Positions 52,601 to 60,184 of a stretch of 64,000 bases of DNA are shown here, piece after piece. Source of the stretch: Lacibacter sp. H407 (lineage in GTDB: Bacteria; Bacteroidota; Bacteroidia; Chitinophagales; Chitinophagaceae); the NCBI RefSeq assembly GCF_037892605.1, contig NZ_JBBKTU010000002.1, positions 186,001-250,000 on the forward strand, written 5' to 3'. A program made the translations under genes and the position numbers. The notes beneath the pieces are model-generated. The model was not told the origin of the DNA, did no database searches, and worked only from the letters and a program-made list of their open reading frames with translations. The stretch's first letter is position 1. Every line of letters begins with the position of its first letter.

Positions 52601-53131
52601 AGCCATATGTGTGCTTACTGTATCAATCAATCCATACGAAGCAGCACTTTCCCGAAAGCGTGGTGTGTTGATGGCCTGATCGACACCTGTATTGATATAG
52701 AGCAGATCTTTTTTCAGTTCAGCATTTTGCCATGCAGCGGCACACACATAAATATCCAACAGCCCATCGTTGTTAATATCAACTATGGTAGCGCCACGGC
52801 TCCATTTCCCGGCACCGTTTACTCCCGCATGTTCTGTTACATCTTCAAACTTCATATTGCCCCGGTTCATATATAAACGGTTGGTTGTAAGCGAAGCAGT
52901 AAAATAAATATCCGGCAGCCCATCGTTATTAAAATCGCCAATACCAACACCACCACCGTTGTAGAGGTATTGATAGTTGATCATATTCAATTGCTCATTT
53001 TCTTTGATCTCGTTGTTGAACGTGAGCCCGCTGGCAGCACTTTTTATTTCACGAAAAAGAGGGGCTTCTTTTTTTTTATTGCAAGAGGATAAGAGCAGCA
53101 GTACCGCAAGCAGGGAAAGCAGTTGTTTCAT
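49610..53131 (-). CDS. Giant FG-GAP/VCBS lipoprotein with ASPIC/UnbV domain (CRTAC1-like)
   Basis: 1173 residues from ATG 53131, the start of a lipoprotein signal (KQLLSLLAVLLLLSSCNKK); the frame back to 53212 has no signal. At least 14 DxDxDG-type calcium-binding repeat motifs run along it (DFNNDGLPDIYF, DINNDGLLDIYV, DYDNDGDLDAYL, DADNDGDVDLYI and others), giving two seven-bladed propellers, with an ASPIC/UnbV module about residues 520-600 (NGIGTIAHLYYKGGQQMG, PYHGYMSSVENIMHFGL, DSIVVYWPDGKKE). Such proteins are frequent SusD-adjacent or surface binding proteins. No SusCD pair is next to it here. Confidence 0.9.
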   Translation of the reverse strand: MKQLLSLLAVLLLLSSCNKKKEAPLFREIKSAASGLTFNNEIKENEQLNMINYQYLYNGGGVGIGDFNNDGLPDIYFTASLTTNRLYMNRGNMKFEDVTEHAGVNGAGKWSRGATIVDINNDGLLDIYVCAAAWQNAELKKDLLYINTGVDQAINTPRFRESAASYGLIDTVSTHMATFFDYDNDGDLDAYLVVNDLTNEYPSTFRKIKNDGTGFTNDKLYRNDWSDSLQHPVFTEVTKAAGITWEGNGLGINILDINRDGWKDIYISNDYLSGNILYINNKNGTFSNRNSEYFKHGSLNAMGNDAGDINNDGLVDLVEMDMMPEDNYRQKMMMSPVDYNWYLYSAQFNFPYQTVRNTLQVNQGQRILENDSIGAPVFSELAYFSGIPFTDWSWAALLIDADNDGYKDLMTTNGLPKDITDLDFIAYREQNQQTGLNELLQKLPPVQISNYIFQNNRNLTFTNKTTDWGWNIPTFSAGIAYADFDTDGDLDVVINNSNMEATLLENTLNESKQKNNYLRIRFRGDTSNINGIGTIAHLYYKGGQQMGEHTPYHGYMSSVENIMHFGLDSVDKVDSIVVYWPDGKKEVLNDVVANQTILISQSIAATVNTEQQAKTATANLFTNRSSAVGLNIQHKEDDFVDFNKQRQLPHKFSQYGPALASADVNGDGLIDIITGGTAPQPAMLYFQQSNQTFTSKNFLSNHTQLTDDAALCLFDADNDGDVDLYIATGGAQLPKGDKGYADRFYRNDGMGNFSFDSTAIPALYNNKATVKAADYDKDGDIDLLICGSTVPGEYPKAEVSTLLRNDTKDGQIKFTVVTNEVIPGFASIGLISDAIFSDVDNDGDADILVTGKWMGIHVFKNEKGKFVQQPTATDAATGWWNSITSADLDNDGDMDYVVGNFGTNGYYNGTKEQPVQVFANDYDGNQRWDLILSTWKPSTMQSTMKAFPVAYRDQLAEEIPSIKKQFPQFAAYAKTDIDQLLQPFNREGEINLAASEFHSVWIENKGNFEFVLHALPAAAQWSPVYGIVVDDYNADGNPDILLSGNEYNMHPYMGRMDASNSLLLHGDGTGNFTPRSILQSGIYLPGNTKALLQFPFAGSVGILASQNGAAMQFFQLKQTSAAEIIPANTYTATLTLQNGKKRKAEFYYGSSFASQSARYVLKNASVVSVEFSK

Positions 53132-53208
53132 CTCATTTGTTTGGTTCCCGAAAATAAGATAAAATAACAGCTTCTGACATTCCTGTTGAGAAGCGACGTT
53201 TGTGTAAA

Positions 53209-54441
53209 TCAACGTCGGGCTACCTGTGGTTTGTTTGCTTTTTGCGTATTGTAAAACAGGAGCAACCCCGAAAACATTATAACGGCCGCTCCTAACAGTA
53301 ATTCATTTCCGTAAGGGAAATGGCTGTAAGAGATCGCAGTAATGCCTTGGCCCATGAGCAGCACTTCGTTCAGAATCATAGCGCTGATAAATAACCATAG
53401 CCCGATCGCTGCTGTTTTATTTTGCAGTACTAATAATTTATGCTGAATGAGATAGCCAAGAATAAACAGGCTTACAAAGCCGAGTAGCACTAAGTGGAGA
53501 AAACCAATAATGATCGGCCGGATGCCAAATGCAAATTTGTTTAATTCAGGAATGGCCGAAAATGCCTGTAAAATAATTTTTAAAGTAAAGGCGGATGCTG
53601 AAAACAACCAGATCCAATTTACAAAGCGGTGCAGGTGTTGGCTGAGTTGGTTTTTGAGTTGGAGAAACAAACGAATGAATATGACCAATCCAATGAGTTG
53701 TACAAACGCTGCTGCCGTGCCAGCTGTAAACATCCATTGCGGCAACCGCATCCACATCATCGATAGAAACCAGGCAGGAATGAGCGACACAACCAATGCT
53801 ATAAAGAAATAATGACTGCTGCGTATGAGTGATGCGTTCATCCACTGTTTTACCTGGTTAAAGAAAAGCGCAAAAATGGTAAACAGAAACCATCCATTGT
53901 ATTGAAAGTGCAGATAGAAATACACCGATCCGAAATACCAGTTTTGCTGTACCGTTTTTGTTGCCATTAAATAAGCAAGTGTAAATGTGCCGGCAGCAGA
54001 TACCACATTGCAAAGTAATGCTGCATAGATCCATTTTTTCTCAATGCTCAAGTGTGTACTTGTACGGATGATCTTCCAGGCAACAATAACAAACCAAAAT
54101 GAAACAAGAATCGATAAAGTTGAAAAGGCAATGGAAATGGGAGCGTAGCCCATAAACGGGAAGCTCAGTAACATTCCGTAGCTGCTCACTTGTTGCGATT
54201 GCAGGATCGGATTGAACTGATGTTGCTGCTGAATTGTTGGCTTTAGTACAGAAATAATACAAACAAATAATGCCAGCGTAACCCATCCTGCAAATGCAAA
54301 ATGAGAATGGGCATGCAGCAGATGCTTATGATCTACCAGTGGTAGTGGATAAAGAATTTTATAACGAAGCAATACACCTACCAGTGCAAGGACTACAAAA
54401 TTAAATAAAGCCCATCTCGACCATTTTTGCGTGAAACTCAT
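53209..54441 (-). CDS. Polytopic membrane protein, histidine-rich, linked to the nos locus (unrecognised)
   Basis: 410 residues, about twelve hydrophobic helices. The second has histidines in HLLHAHSHFAFAGWVTL; further histidines lie in YFYLHFQYNGW and IIIGFLHLVLLGFVSL. This arrangement is reminiscent of haem-coordinating helices in haem-copper oxidase-like or NnrS-like proteins, but I cannot assign a family. It ends 77 bp before the FG-GAP gene start and lies directly after the Crp/FNR gene, with an FNR-like box just upstream of its start. That context suggests a role in nitrogen-oxide respiration or haem/copper supply. Confidence 0.6.
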   Translation of the reverse strand: MSFTQKWSRWALFNFVVLALVGVLLRYKILYPLPLVDHKHLLHAHSHFAFAGWVTLALFVCIISVLKPTIQQQHQFNPILQSQQVSSYGMLLSFPFMGYAPISIAFSTLSILVSFWFVIVAWKIIRTSTHLSIEKKWIYAALLCNVVSAAGTFTLAYLMATKTVQQNWYFGSVYFYLHFQYNGWFLFTIFALFFNQVKQWMNASLIRSSHYFFIALVVSLIPAWFLSMMWMRLPQWMFTAGTAAAFVQLIGLVIFIRLFLQLKNQLSQHLHRFVNWIWLFSASAFTLKIILQAFSAIPELNKFAFGIRPIIIGFLHLVLLGFVSLFILGYLIQHKLLVLQNKTAAIGLWLFISAMILNEVLLMGQGITAISYSHFPYGNELLLGAAVIMFSGLLLFYNTQKANKPQVARR

Positions 54442-54487
54442 GCGGAAAGAAGTTTGTTAAAGGAATTAAGAATAGGTAAAAGGTTTT

Positions 54488-54501
54488 ATGATTTCAATCA
54501 C
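54488..54501 (-). promoter_or_regulatory. FNR-like box upstream of the histidine-rich membrane protein
   Basis: ATGATTTCAATCAC (forward strand), one mismatch from the ATGAY-N4-ATCAT form of the FNR consensus TTGAT-N4-ATCAA. It lies 47 bp upstream of the ATG at 54441 and directly past the Crp/FNR stop. No good -7 box at 23-25 bp was found. Confidence 0.5.
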
Positions 54502-54502
54502 A

Positions 54503-55117
54503 TCAGCAAAACACTTTACCTCTTTCAATTTTCAGCTCCCCTTTTTTCTGCAGTTCACGAATGGAACGGATCACTGTTTCTACCCGCAGCCCGGTCATAT
54601 CTGCGATCTGTTGTCGGGTAAGGTCAACTTTCAGCAAGCCATCTTCAAGCAACATTCTGTTTTTCTTATACTCCTGCAGCAATGTGCTTACACGATGCAG
54701 TGGTCCGTACGATGAAATTTCTTTGGATATAAGCGATTTAAAACGAAGCCGTTTTGCCAGCAGTTTGGTAAAGCAATAATGTACTTCAAAATTTTCTTTC
54801 AATAGCTGAAGAAAATTCTCTTTACGTAAACGTATTACAACCGATGCTTCATCCGCTTCTGCACTGGCCGGGTAAGTTCCTTCATCAAACAAAGGAGGTT
54901 CGCCAAAGCTTTCACCTGCTTCAAAAAAACCTTGTATGAACTCTTTCCCATCTTCATTACAATTACACATTTTAATTTTTCCTTTCACCACCTGGTAATA
55001 AAAATGTGCCCGGTCATCTTCACAAAAAAGTACCTGACCTTTCTCTAATTCATGAAAAGTAGCTCCCCAGGCAAGGAGAAGATCCACATCAATAATACAG
55101 GTATCCAATGTTTGCAT
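54503..55117 (-). CDS. Crp/FNR-family regulator of the nos locus
   Basis: 204 residues from ATG 55117; the frame is open to 55279, but the upstream part overlaps an FNR-like box and a palindrome. Barrel domain: LEKGQVLFCEDDRAHFYYQVVKGKIKMCNCNEDGKEF. Dimer helix about 115-140. HTH: LTRQQIADMTGLRVETVIRSIRELQKKG, matching FNR-type recognition helices (E and R contacts). Five cysteines occur (TLDTC, LFCED, CNCN and the final GKVFC), not in the classic FNR spacing, so an iron-sulfur sensor is not assured; NO or haem sensing (Nnr/Dnr-type) is possible. It is divergent from cytochrome c/nosZ. Confidence 0.85.
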   Translation of the reverse strand: MQTLDTCIIDVDLLLAWGATFHELEKGQVLFCEDDRAHFYYQVVKGKIKMCNCNEDGKEFIQGFFEAGESFGEPPLFDEGTYPASAEADEASVVIRLRKENFLQLLKENFEVHYCFTKLLAKRLRFKSLISKEISSYGPLHRVSTLLQEYKKNRMLLEDGLLKVDLTRQQIADMTGLRVETVIRSIRELQKKGELKIERGKVFC

Positions 55118-55175
55118 GATGCTGCAAGTTAAACTGTCTGTATGGTCGTGTTCTTGATCAGGAACAAGAAATAAG

Positions 55176-55189
55176 CTGACCATGGTCAG
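55176..55189. promoter_or_regulatory. Perfect 14-bp palindrome upstream of the Crp/FNR gene
   Basis: CTGACCATGGTCAG is a perfect palindrome 59 bp before the ATG at 55117. Its size and position suit an autoregulatory operator; its sequence is not FNR-like, so another factor could bind. Confidence 0.4.
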
Positions 55190-55265
55190 TTTAATTCGCT
55201 CAACTATTTGCCTTTTTTGCAGCTCCTTATGCGAGCCGGAAAACTTAGTAACAGAAAATCCTTTT

Positions 55266-55309
55266 ATGACTTGAATCATAAAGTGCTCTTTATTCTCATA
55301 GTAATCTTG
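55266..55309 (+). promoter_or_regulatory. FNR-like box and -7 box of the cytochrome c/nosZ operon
   Basis: ATGACTTGAATCAT (55266-55279) fits the FNR-like form ATGAY-N4-ATCAT. A -7-like TAATCTTG (55302-55309) starts 23 bp after it, the same geometry as the regulon promoters of region 4, placing the box near -41. Confidence 0.65.
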
Positions 55310-55340
55310 TGTTGTCTATTAAAAAAATAAATTATTCTGT

Positions 55341-55814
55341 ATGAAAAAAGTTCTTATTCTGCTAAGTTTCATTGGTTTCGTCTACGCATGTGGCAACCAA
55401 TCATCAACCGAAAGTACCGGTAGTGATGCAACTACCACAACAAAAACTGATAACGGCAATCCTTCCTACGATCCTGATCGTGGTGCCGGTAAATTCACTA
55501 ATGTAGATGTAAAGCCTGAACTGGATAAAGTGATGGCGGAAGCCGGTTTGAAAGTGTATGATGTGAAATGCGGCAGTTGCCATAAACTCACCGATGAGAA
55601 ATTGGTTGGTCCGGGTTGGAAAGGAGTAACTACACGTCACAAGCCTGAGTGGATCATGAACTTTGTAACCAATGTAGATGAGATGCTGGATAAAGATCCA
55701 AAGGCTATGGCGCAGTTAGAGCTTTGTCTTGTACGTATGCCCAATCAAAATTTGAGTGATGATGAAGCACGCCATGTATATGAATTTATGCGCAAGAATG
55801 ATGGCGTAAAATAA
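55341..55814 (+). CDS. Lipoprotein cytochrome c of the nos locus
   Basis: 157 residues. Lipoprotein signal (KKVLILLSFIGFVYACGNQ), a 50-residue serine/threonine-rich linker, then a monohaem c-type domain with haem-binding CGSCH (about residue 77) and a probable axial methionine in CLVRMPNQNLS. Placed 57 bp ahead of nosZ and sharing its promoter. Most likely the electron donor to nitrous oxide reductase, as in other clade II nos clusters, where a c-type cytochrome is encoded next to nosZ. Confidence 0.93.
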   Translation: MKKVLILLSFIGFVYACGNQSSTESTGSDATTTTKTDNGNPSYDPDRGAGKFTNVDVKPELDKVMAEAGLKVYDVKCGSCHKLTDEKLVGPGWKGVTTRHKPEWIMNFVTNVDEMLDKDPKAMAQLELCLVRMPNQNLSDDEARHVYEFMRKNDGVK

Positions 55815-55870
55815 GTTAGCAATTCCTGCGAAAAGCTAAGAGAAAAAATTTAACCCTTAATACAACATAT

Positions 55871-57862
55871 ATGAACAAGGCAAAATTGATGATTGCATTG
55901 CTGGTAACGATTGCCGCTTTGCAATTCACATCCTGTAAACCAAAAGGCGCTAAAGGCGCAGTTGCTACCGGCAATGCAGAAAAAGCATACGTAGCACCTG
56001 GCAAATACGATGAATTTTACAATTTCGTTTCCGGTGGTTTCAGCGGGCAAATGAGCGTGTACGGTTTACCCAGCGGACGTTTGTTCCGTGTAATTCCTGT
56101 ATTCTCTGTAGATCCTGAAAAAGGATACGGTTATAGTGAAGAATCAAAACCAATGCTGATGACATCAAATGGTTTTGTACCATGGGATGATCTGCATCAT
56201 ATTTCTTTCTCCCAAACAAATGGTGAAATAGATGGACGTTGGACATTTGGTAATGGCAACAACACACCACGTGTTGCAAGGATCGATAACAAAACTTTCC
56301 GTACTGCGGAGATCATTGAAATTCCAAACAGCGCAGGCAATCACTCATCACCTTTCATCACTGAAAATTCAGAGTATCTCGTAGCAGGTACACGTTTCAG
56401 TGTTCCGATCGGTGATAATACCGATGTTCCTATTTCATCTTACAAACAAAATTTCAAAGGTGTGATCAGTTTCATCAGTATAGGGAAGGAACATGGTGAA
56501 ATGGATATCGCTTTCCAATTATTATTACCCGGTGTAAACTTTGATTTGAGTCGTGCAGGTAAAGGACCCAGCCATGGTTGGTTCTTCTTTAGTTGTTACA
56601 ACAGTGAGCAGGCAAACACCTTGTTAGAAGTAAATGCATCACAACGTGATAAAGATTTTATTCTGGCAGTGAACTGGAAAAAAGCAGAAGAATATCTGAA
56701 AGCAGGTAAAGGTGTAAAAAAGCAAGTGCGTTATGCACACAATGTGTGGGATGAAAAAACGCATTCAGCAAAGCATGAGATCAGAACTGAAGTAACTGTA
56801 CTTGATCCTGCCATTCTAAAAGATATCTGCTATTTCATTCCTTGTCCCAAATCACCACATGGTTGCGATACTGATCCAACAGGTGAATACATTGTAGGCA
56901 GTGGTAAGCTGGCGGCTATCATTCCGGTGTTCTCGTTCACAAAAATTCAAAAAGCAATTGCTGATAAAACGTATGATGGTGAATATGGTGGCATTCCTGT
57001 AATTAAATATGAAGCTGCTTTACATGGTGAAGTTAAAAAACCAGGTCTTGGTCCATTGCATACAGAGTTTGATGATAAGGGGAATGCTTACACTTCATTC
57101 TTTGTAAGTAGTGAAATTGTAAAGTGGAATGTAAAAAGTCTGGAAGTGCTTGATCGTGTACCTACTTATTATTCGATCGGTCACCTTTCAATTCCCGGTG
57201 GCGATACAAGAAAGCCTTGGGGTAAATATGTTGTTGCATATAACAAGATCACAAAAGATCGTTATCTGCCAACAGGACCTGAGTTAACACAAAGTGCGCA
57301 GATATTCGACATCAGTGGCGATAAAATGCAATTGATCCTCGATTTTCCAACCATTGGTGAACCACACTATGCAGGTTCAATGCCTGCCTCATTGATCAAA
57401 GACAAGAGTGTAAAAATTTATAAGATCGATGAGAACCAGCATCCATACGTTGCGAAAGGTGAAAAGGAATCGAAAGTAGTACGTGAAGGAAATAAAATTC
57501 ATGTGTACATGACATCGATCCGCTCACATTTTGCACCGGATAATATTGAAGGTGTTAAGTTAGGCGATGAGGTTTATTTCCATGTTACAAATCTTGAGCA
57601 GGATTGGGATGTGCCACACGGTTTTGCTATCAAAGGTGCACTCAATGCAGAATTGCTGATCATGCCGGGCGAAACACAAACATTAAAATGGGTTCCTGAA
57701 AAAACAGGTGTTTATCCATTCTACTGTACCGATTTCTGTAGTGCATTGCACCAGGAGATGCAAGGTTACCTGCGTGTATCACCCGCAGGAAGTAATGTGC
57801 CGCTTACATTCAGTTTAGGTAAGCAAGGAACAGAGGCAGCAGAAACGCCTCCGGCTAAATAA
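55871..57862 (+). CDS. nosZ: Nitrous oxide reductase, clade II (Sec-dependent)
   Basis: Terminal step of denitrification, reducing N2O to N2 in the periplasm or on the outer membrane side. 663 residues. The export signal is a Sec/lipoprotein type (LMIALLVTIAALQFTSCKPKG) with no twin arginine, a defining mark of clade II. CuZ histidine ligands start at WDDLHHISFSQ, with HSSPF later. The C-terminal CuA domain has FYCTDFCSALHQEMQGY, the full C-x3-C-x3-H-x2-M set. An intact, probably active enzyme. No nitrite or NO reductase gene is in the window, so the host may be a non-denitrifying N2O reducer. Confidence 0.97.
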   Translation: MNKAKLMIALLVTIAALQFTSCKPKGAKGAVATGNAEKAYVAPGKYDEFYNFVSGGFSGQMSVYGLPSGRLFRVIPVFSVDPEKGYGYSEESKPMLMTSNGFVPWDDLHHISFSQTNGEIDGRWTFGNGNNTPRVARIDNKTFRTAEIIEIPNSAGNHSSPFITENSEYLVAGTRFSVPIGDNTDVPISSYKQNFKGVISFISIGKEHGEMDIAFQLLLPGVNFDLSRAGKGPSHGWFFFSCYNSEQANTLLEVNASQRDKDFILAVNWKKAEEYLKAGKGVKKQVRYAHNVWDEKTHSAKHEIRTEVTVLDPAILKDICYFIPCPKSPHGCDTDPTGEYIVGSGKLAAIIPVFSFTKIQKAIADKTYDGEYGGIPVIKYEAALHGEVKKPGLGPLHTEFDDKGNAYTSFFVSSEIVKWNVKSLEVLDRVPTYYSIGHLSIPGGDTRKPWGKYVVAYNKITKDRYLPTGPELTQSAQIFDISGDKMQLILDFPTIGEPHYAGSMPASLIKDKSVKIYKIDENQHPYVAKGEKESKVVREGNKIHVYMTSIRSHFAPDNIEGVKLGDEVYFHVTNLEQDWDVPHGFAIKGALNAELLIMPGETQTLKWVPEKTGVYPFYCTDFCSALHQEMQGYLRVSPAGSNVPLTFSLGKQGTEAAETPPAK

Positions 57863-57882
57863 AGTTGAGGATAATTATCATG

Positions 57883-57927
57883 TACAGGCCTGTGATCCAC
57901 AACAGGAAATCAGGCCTGTATTTTTTT
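57883..57927 (+). terminator. Strong terminator directly after nosZ
   Basis: TACAGGCCTG/CAGGCCTGTA perfect 10-bp stem (57883-57892, 57911-57920) with an 18-nt loop, then seven T. It separates cytochrome c-nosZ from nosL and the rest. Confidence 0.92.
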
Positions 57928-57937
57928 AGATCAAAAG

Positions 57938-58948
57938 ATGAAACCAATGAACAAGCCATTATCACCAATAGCCCGGATGTTATCGTTAATCTGCGGGATC
58001 ATTTTAATCGTTGTCATTTTTGTTCCGATGTGGCGCATTGATCTTACAGCTCCGCAATATCCGGAAGGATTGGTGCTCAAGATCCATGCAAATAAACTAT
58101 CGGGTGATGTGGATGTGATCAATGGATTGAACCATTACATTGGTATGCGCAAATTGGTGGAGTCTGATTTTATAGAGTTTACGATTCTCCCTTATCTCAT
58201 TGGATTTTTTGCATTGATGGGTATCATTACCTACTTCGTCAACCGTCGCTGGATGTTGTACACGTTCGGAACGTTGTACATTCTCTTCGGCATCATTGCC
58301 ATGTATGATTTTTACAGATGGGAATATGATTATGGACACAACCTTGATCCAACAGCAGCGATCATTGTTCCGGGTATGGCCTATCAACCACCGTTGATTG
58401 GATTTAAACAGTTATTGAATTTTGGTGCGTATTCGTTTCCTGATGTAGGTGGTTATATTTTTATCGGCGTAGGATTGATCCTGGTGATTTTATTCATTAA
58501 AGAGTGGAGAACAAAACCAACGTTTACAGTTGTGGTAACAGCATTGTTGTTGATGTTTGGCGTGCAGGGTTGTTCATCGGGTCCGGAGCCGATCCGTTTT
58601 GGAAAAGACGCCTGTCATTTTTGTAAGATGATCATTACCGATCAGCGCTTTGGTGCTGAGTTGATAACTGATAAACAGAAGATCTACAAGTTTGATGATA
58701 CGCATTGTGTTGTATCGTTTTTAAAATCAGGCGATGTGTCGAAAACAGCCATTGCCGATATCTACCTGATCGATTATTCGCAACAGGGACAGTTTGTAAA
58801 AGCAACGGAAAGTTTTTTATTCCAAAGCGATGCGTTGCGAAGCCCGATGGGTGGAAATGTTGCTGCCTTTACAGTAGAAGACAGTCTGTTGAAATTTAAA
58901 CAGGAACTCAACGGAACTGCCGTAAGCTGGAATGAGTTGATCCAATAA
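57938..58948 (+). CDS. nosL: NosL copper chaperone fused to an N-terminal four-helix membrane domain
   Basis: 336 residues. Residues about 1-190 form a membrane domain with four helices (MLSLICGIILIVVIFVPMW, IEFTILPYLIGFFALMGI, WMLYTFGTLYILFGIIAMY, VGGYIFIGVGLILVILF). A second hydrophobic segment then ends in a lipobox-like VQGC (C212), as in free NosL lipoproteins. The NosL domain follows with its copper-binding CHFCKM (C226, C229), FDDTHCVVSFLK and SPMGGNVAAF. It supplies copper to the CuZ centre. The fusion, with the internal lipobox retained, is unusual. Last codon overlaps the nosD start (TAATG). Confidence 0.9.
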   Translation: MKPMNKPLSPIARMLSLICGIILIVVIFVPMWRIDLTAPQYPEGLVLKIHANKLSGDVDVINGLNHYIGMRKLVESDFIEFTILPYLIGFFALMGIITYFVNRRWMLYTFGTLYILFGIIAMYDFYRWEYDYGHNLDPTAAIIVPGMAYQPPLIGFKQLLNFGAYSFPDVGGYIFIGVGLILVILFIKEWRTKPTFTVVVTALLLMFGVQGCSSGPEPIRFGKDACHFCKMIITDQRFGAELITDKQKIYKFDDTHCVVSFLKSGDVSKTAIADIYLIDYSQQGQFVKATESFLFQSDALRSPMGGNVAAFTVEDSLLKFKQELNGTAVSWNELIQ

Positions 58949-60180
58949 TGAAACCATACGTTACCATATTATTTTTATTTGTTGTGCTCGCAGCAAACGC
59001 AACAACCTTGCAGGTTGGTCCGTCAAAAACGTATAGAACCATTAGGCAGGCAATCGGCAAAGCAAGCGATGGTGATACGATTTTGATCTATGCAGGTGTT
59101 TACAAAGAAGGACAAATTATTATTGAAAAAAAACTTGCGATAAGAGGTATCGGGTACCCGGTGCTCGATGGCGAACGTAAATACGAGATCATCACGATCC
59201 GTAAGAACGGAGTAGTGGTGGAAGGATTATTATTGAGAAATTCGGGACGTAGCAGTTACAATGATATTGCAGCATTGCGGATCGCAGAGAGCCGACATGT
59301 AATTGTTCGGAACAATCAAATTGAAAATAGTTTTTTCGGTATTTATTCGCAACATGCAACGGCATGTACCATCATTGGAAATAAACTTCGTTCCGATGCC
59401 AAAGATGAAATTTCTTCCGGCAACGGAATTCATTGCTGGAAAAGTGACAGCATGTTGATTGTTGGCAACAGTATTACCGGTCACAGAGATGGCATCTACT
59501 TTGAGTTTGTAACCAACTCGCAGATCAAACAAAACCTCAGCACGCAGAATGTGCGGTATGGATTACATTTTATGTTTTCGAATACCAATGCTTATATCTC
59601 CAATACATTTCAAAATAACGGGGCAGGTGTAGCAGTGATGTATTCAAAAGGCATCAGCATGTACAACAATACATTTTCTGATAACTGGGGTACAGCTGCC
59701 TACGGCATCCTGATGAAAGATATTACGGATAGTGATGTGCAGGGAAATCAGTTTCTGCGTAACACAGTTGCTGTGATGATGGAAGGCAGTAACCGCATTA
59801 ACCTTATCAAAAATACATTTGAGCAGAATGGCTGGGCACTGAAGATTCAGGCAAGCTGTATGGAAAATAAAATTGCACAAAATAATTTCAAGGCCAACTC
59901 TTTTGATGTTGCCACCAATGGCGAACTGATGTTGAATAAGTTTCAACGCAACTATTGGGATAAATATGAAGGCTACGATTTAAACCGTAATGGAATTGGC
60001 GATGTGCCTTTTCGTCCGGTGAGTATGTATGCCATGATCAGCGAACGAAACAGCTCCAGCATGATGCTCTACCGCAGTTTCATTGTTGGTCTGTTGGATA
60101 AAGCAGAACGGATGTTGCCCGTGTTAACACCGGTGGATTTAAAAGATGATGAACCCTCTATGAAACCAATCAAATTCTGA
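58948..60180 (+). CDS. nosD: NosD, periplasmic beta-helix protein for CuZ assembly
   Basis: 410 residues, signal peptide (KPYVTILFLFVVLAANA). The body is a right-handed beta-helix of the carbohydrate-binding/sugar-hydrolase (CASH) type with repeated rungs (ALRIAESRHVIVRNNQIENS, FFGIYSQHATACTIIGNKL, HCWKSDSMLIVGNSI) and the closing NYWDKYEGYDLNRNGIGDVPF that marks NosD. It works with NosF and NosY in building or maturing the CuZ cluster. Start overlaps the nosL stop by one base. Confidence 0.95.
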   Translation: MKPYVTILFLFVVLAANATTLQVGPSKTYRTIRQAIGKASDGDTILIYAGVYKEGQIIIEKKLAIRGIGYPVLDGERKYEIITIRKNGVVVEGLLLRNSGRSSYNDIAALRIAESRHVIVRNNQIENSFFGIYSQHATACTIIGNKLRSDAKDEISSGNGIHCWKSDSMLIVGNSITGHRDGIYFEFVTNSQIKQNLSTQNVRYGLHFMFSNTNAYISNTFQNNGAGVAVMYSKGISMYNNTFSDNWGTAAYGILMKDITDSDVQGNQFLRNTVAVMMEGSNRINLIKNTFEQNGWALKIQASCMENKIAQNNFKANSFDVATNGELMLNKFQRNYWDKYEGYDLNRNGIGDVPFRPVSMYAMISERNSSSMMLYRSFIVGLLDKAERMLPVLTPVDLKDDEPSMKPIKF

Positions 60181-60184
60181 AGAC

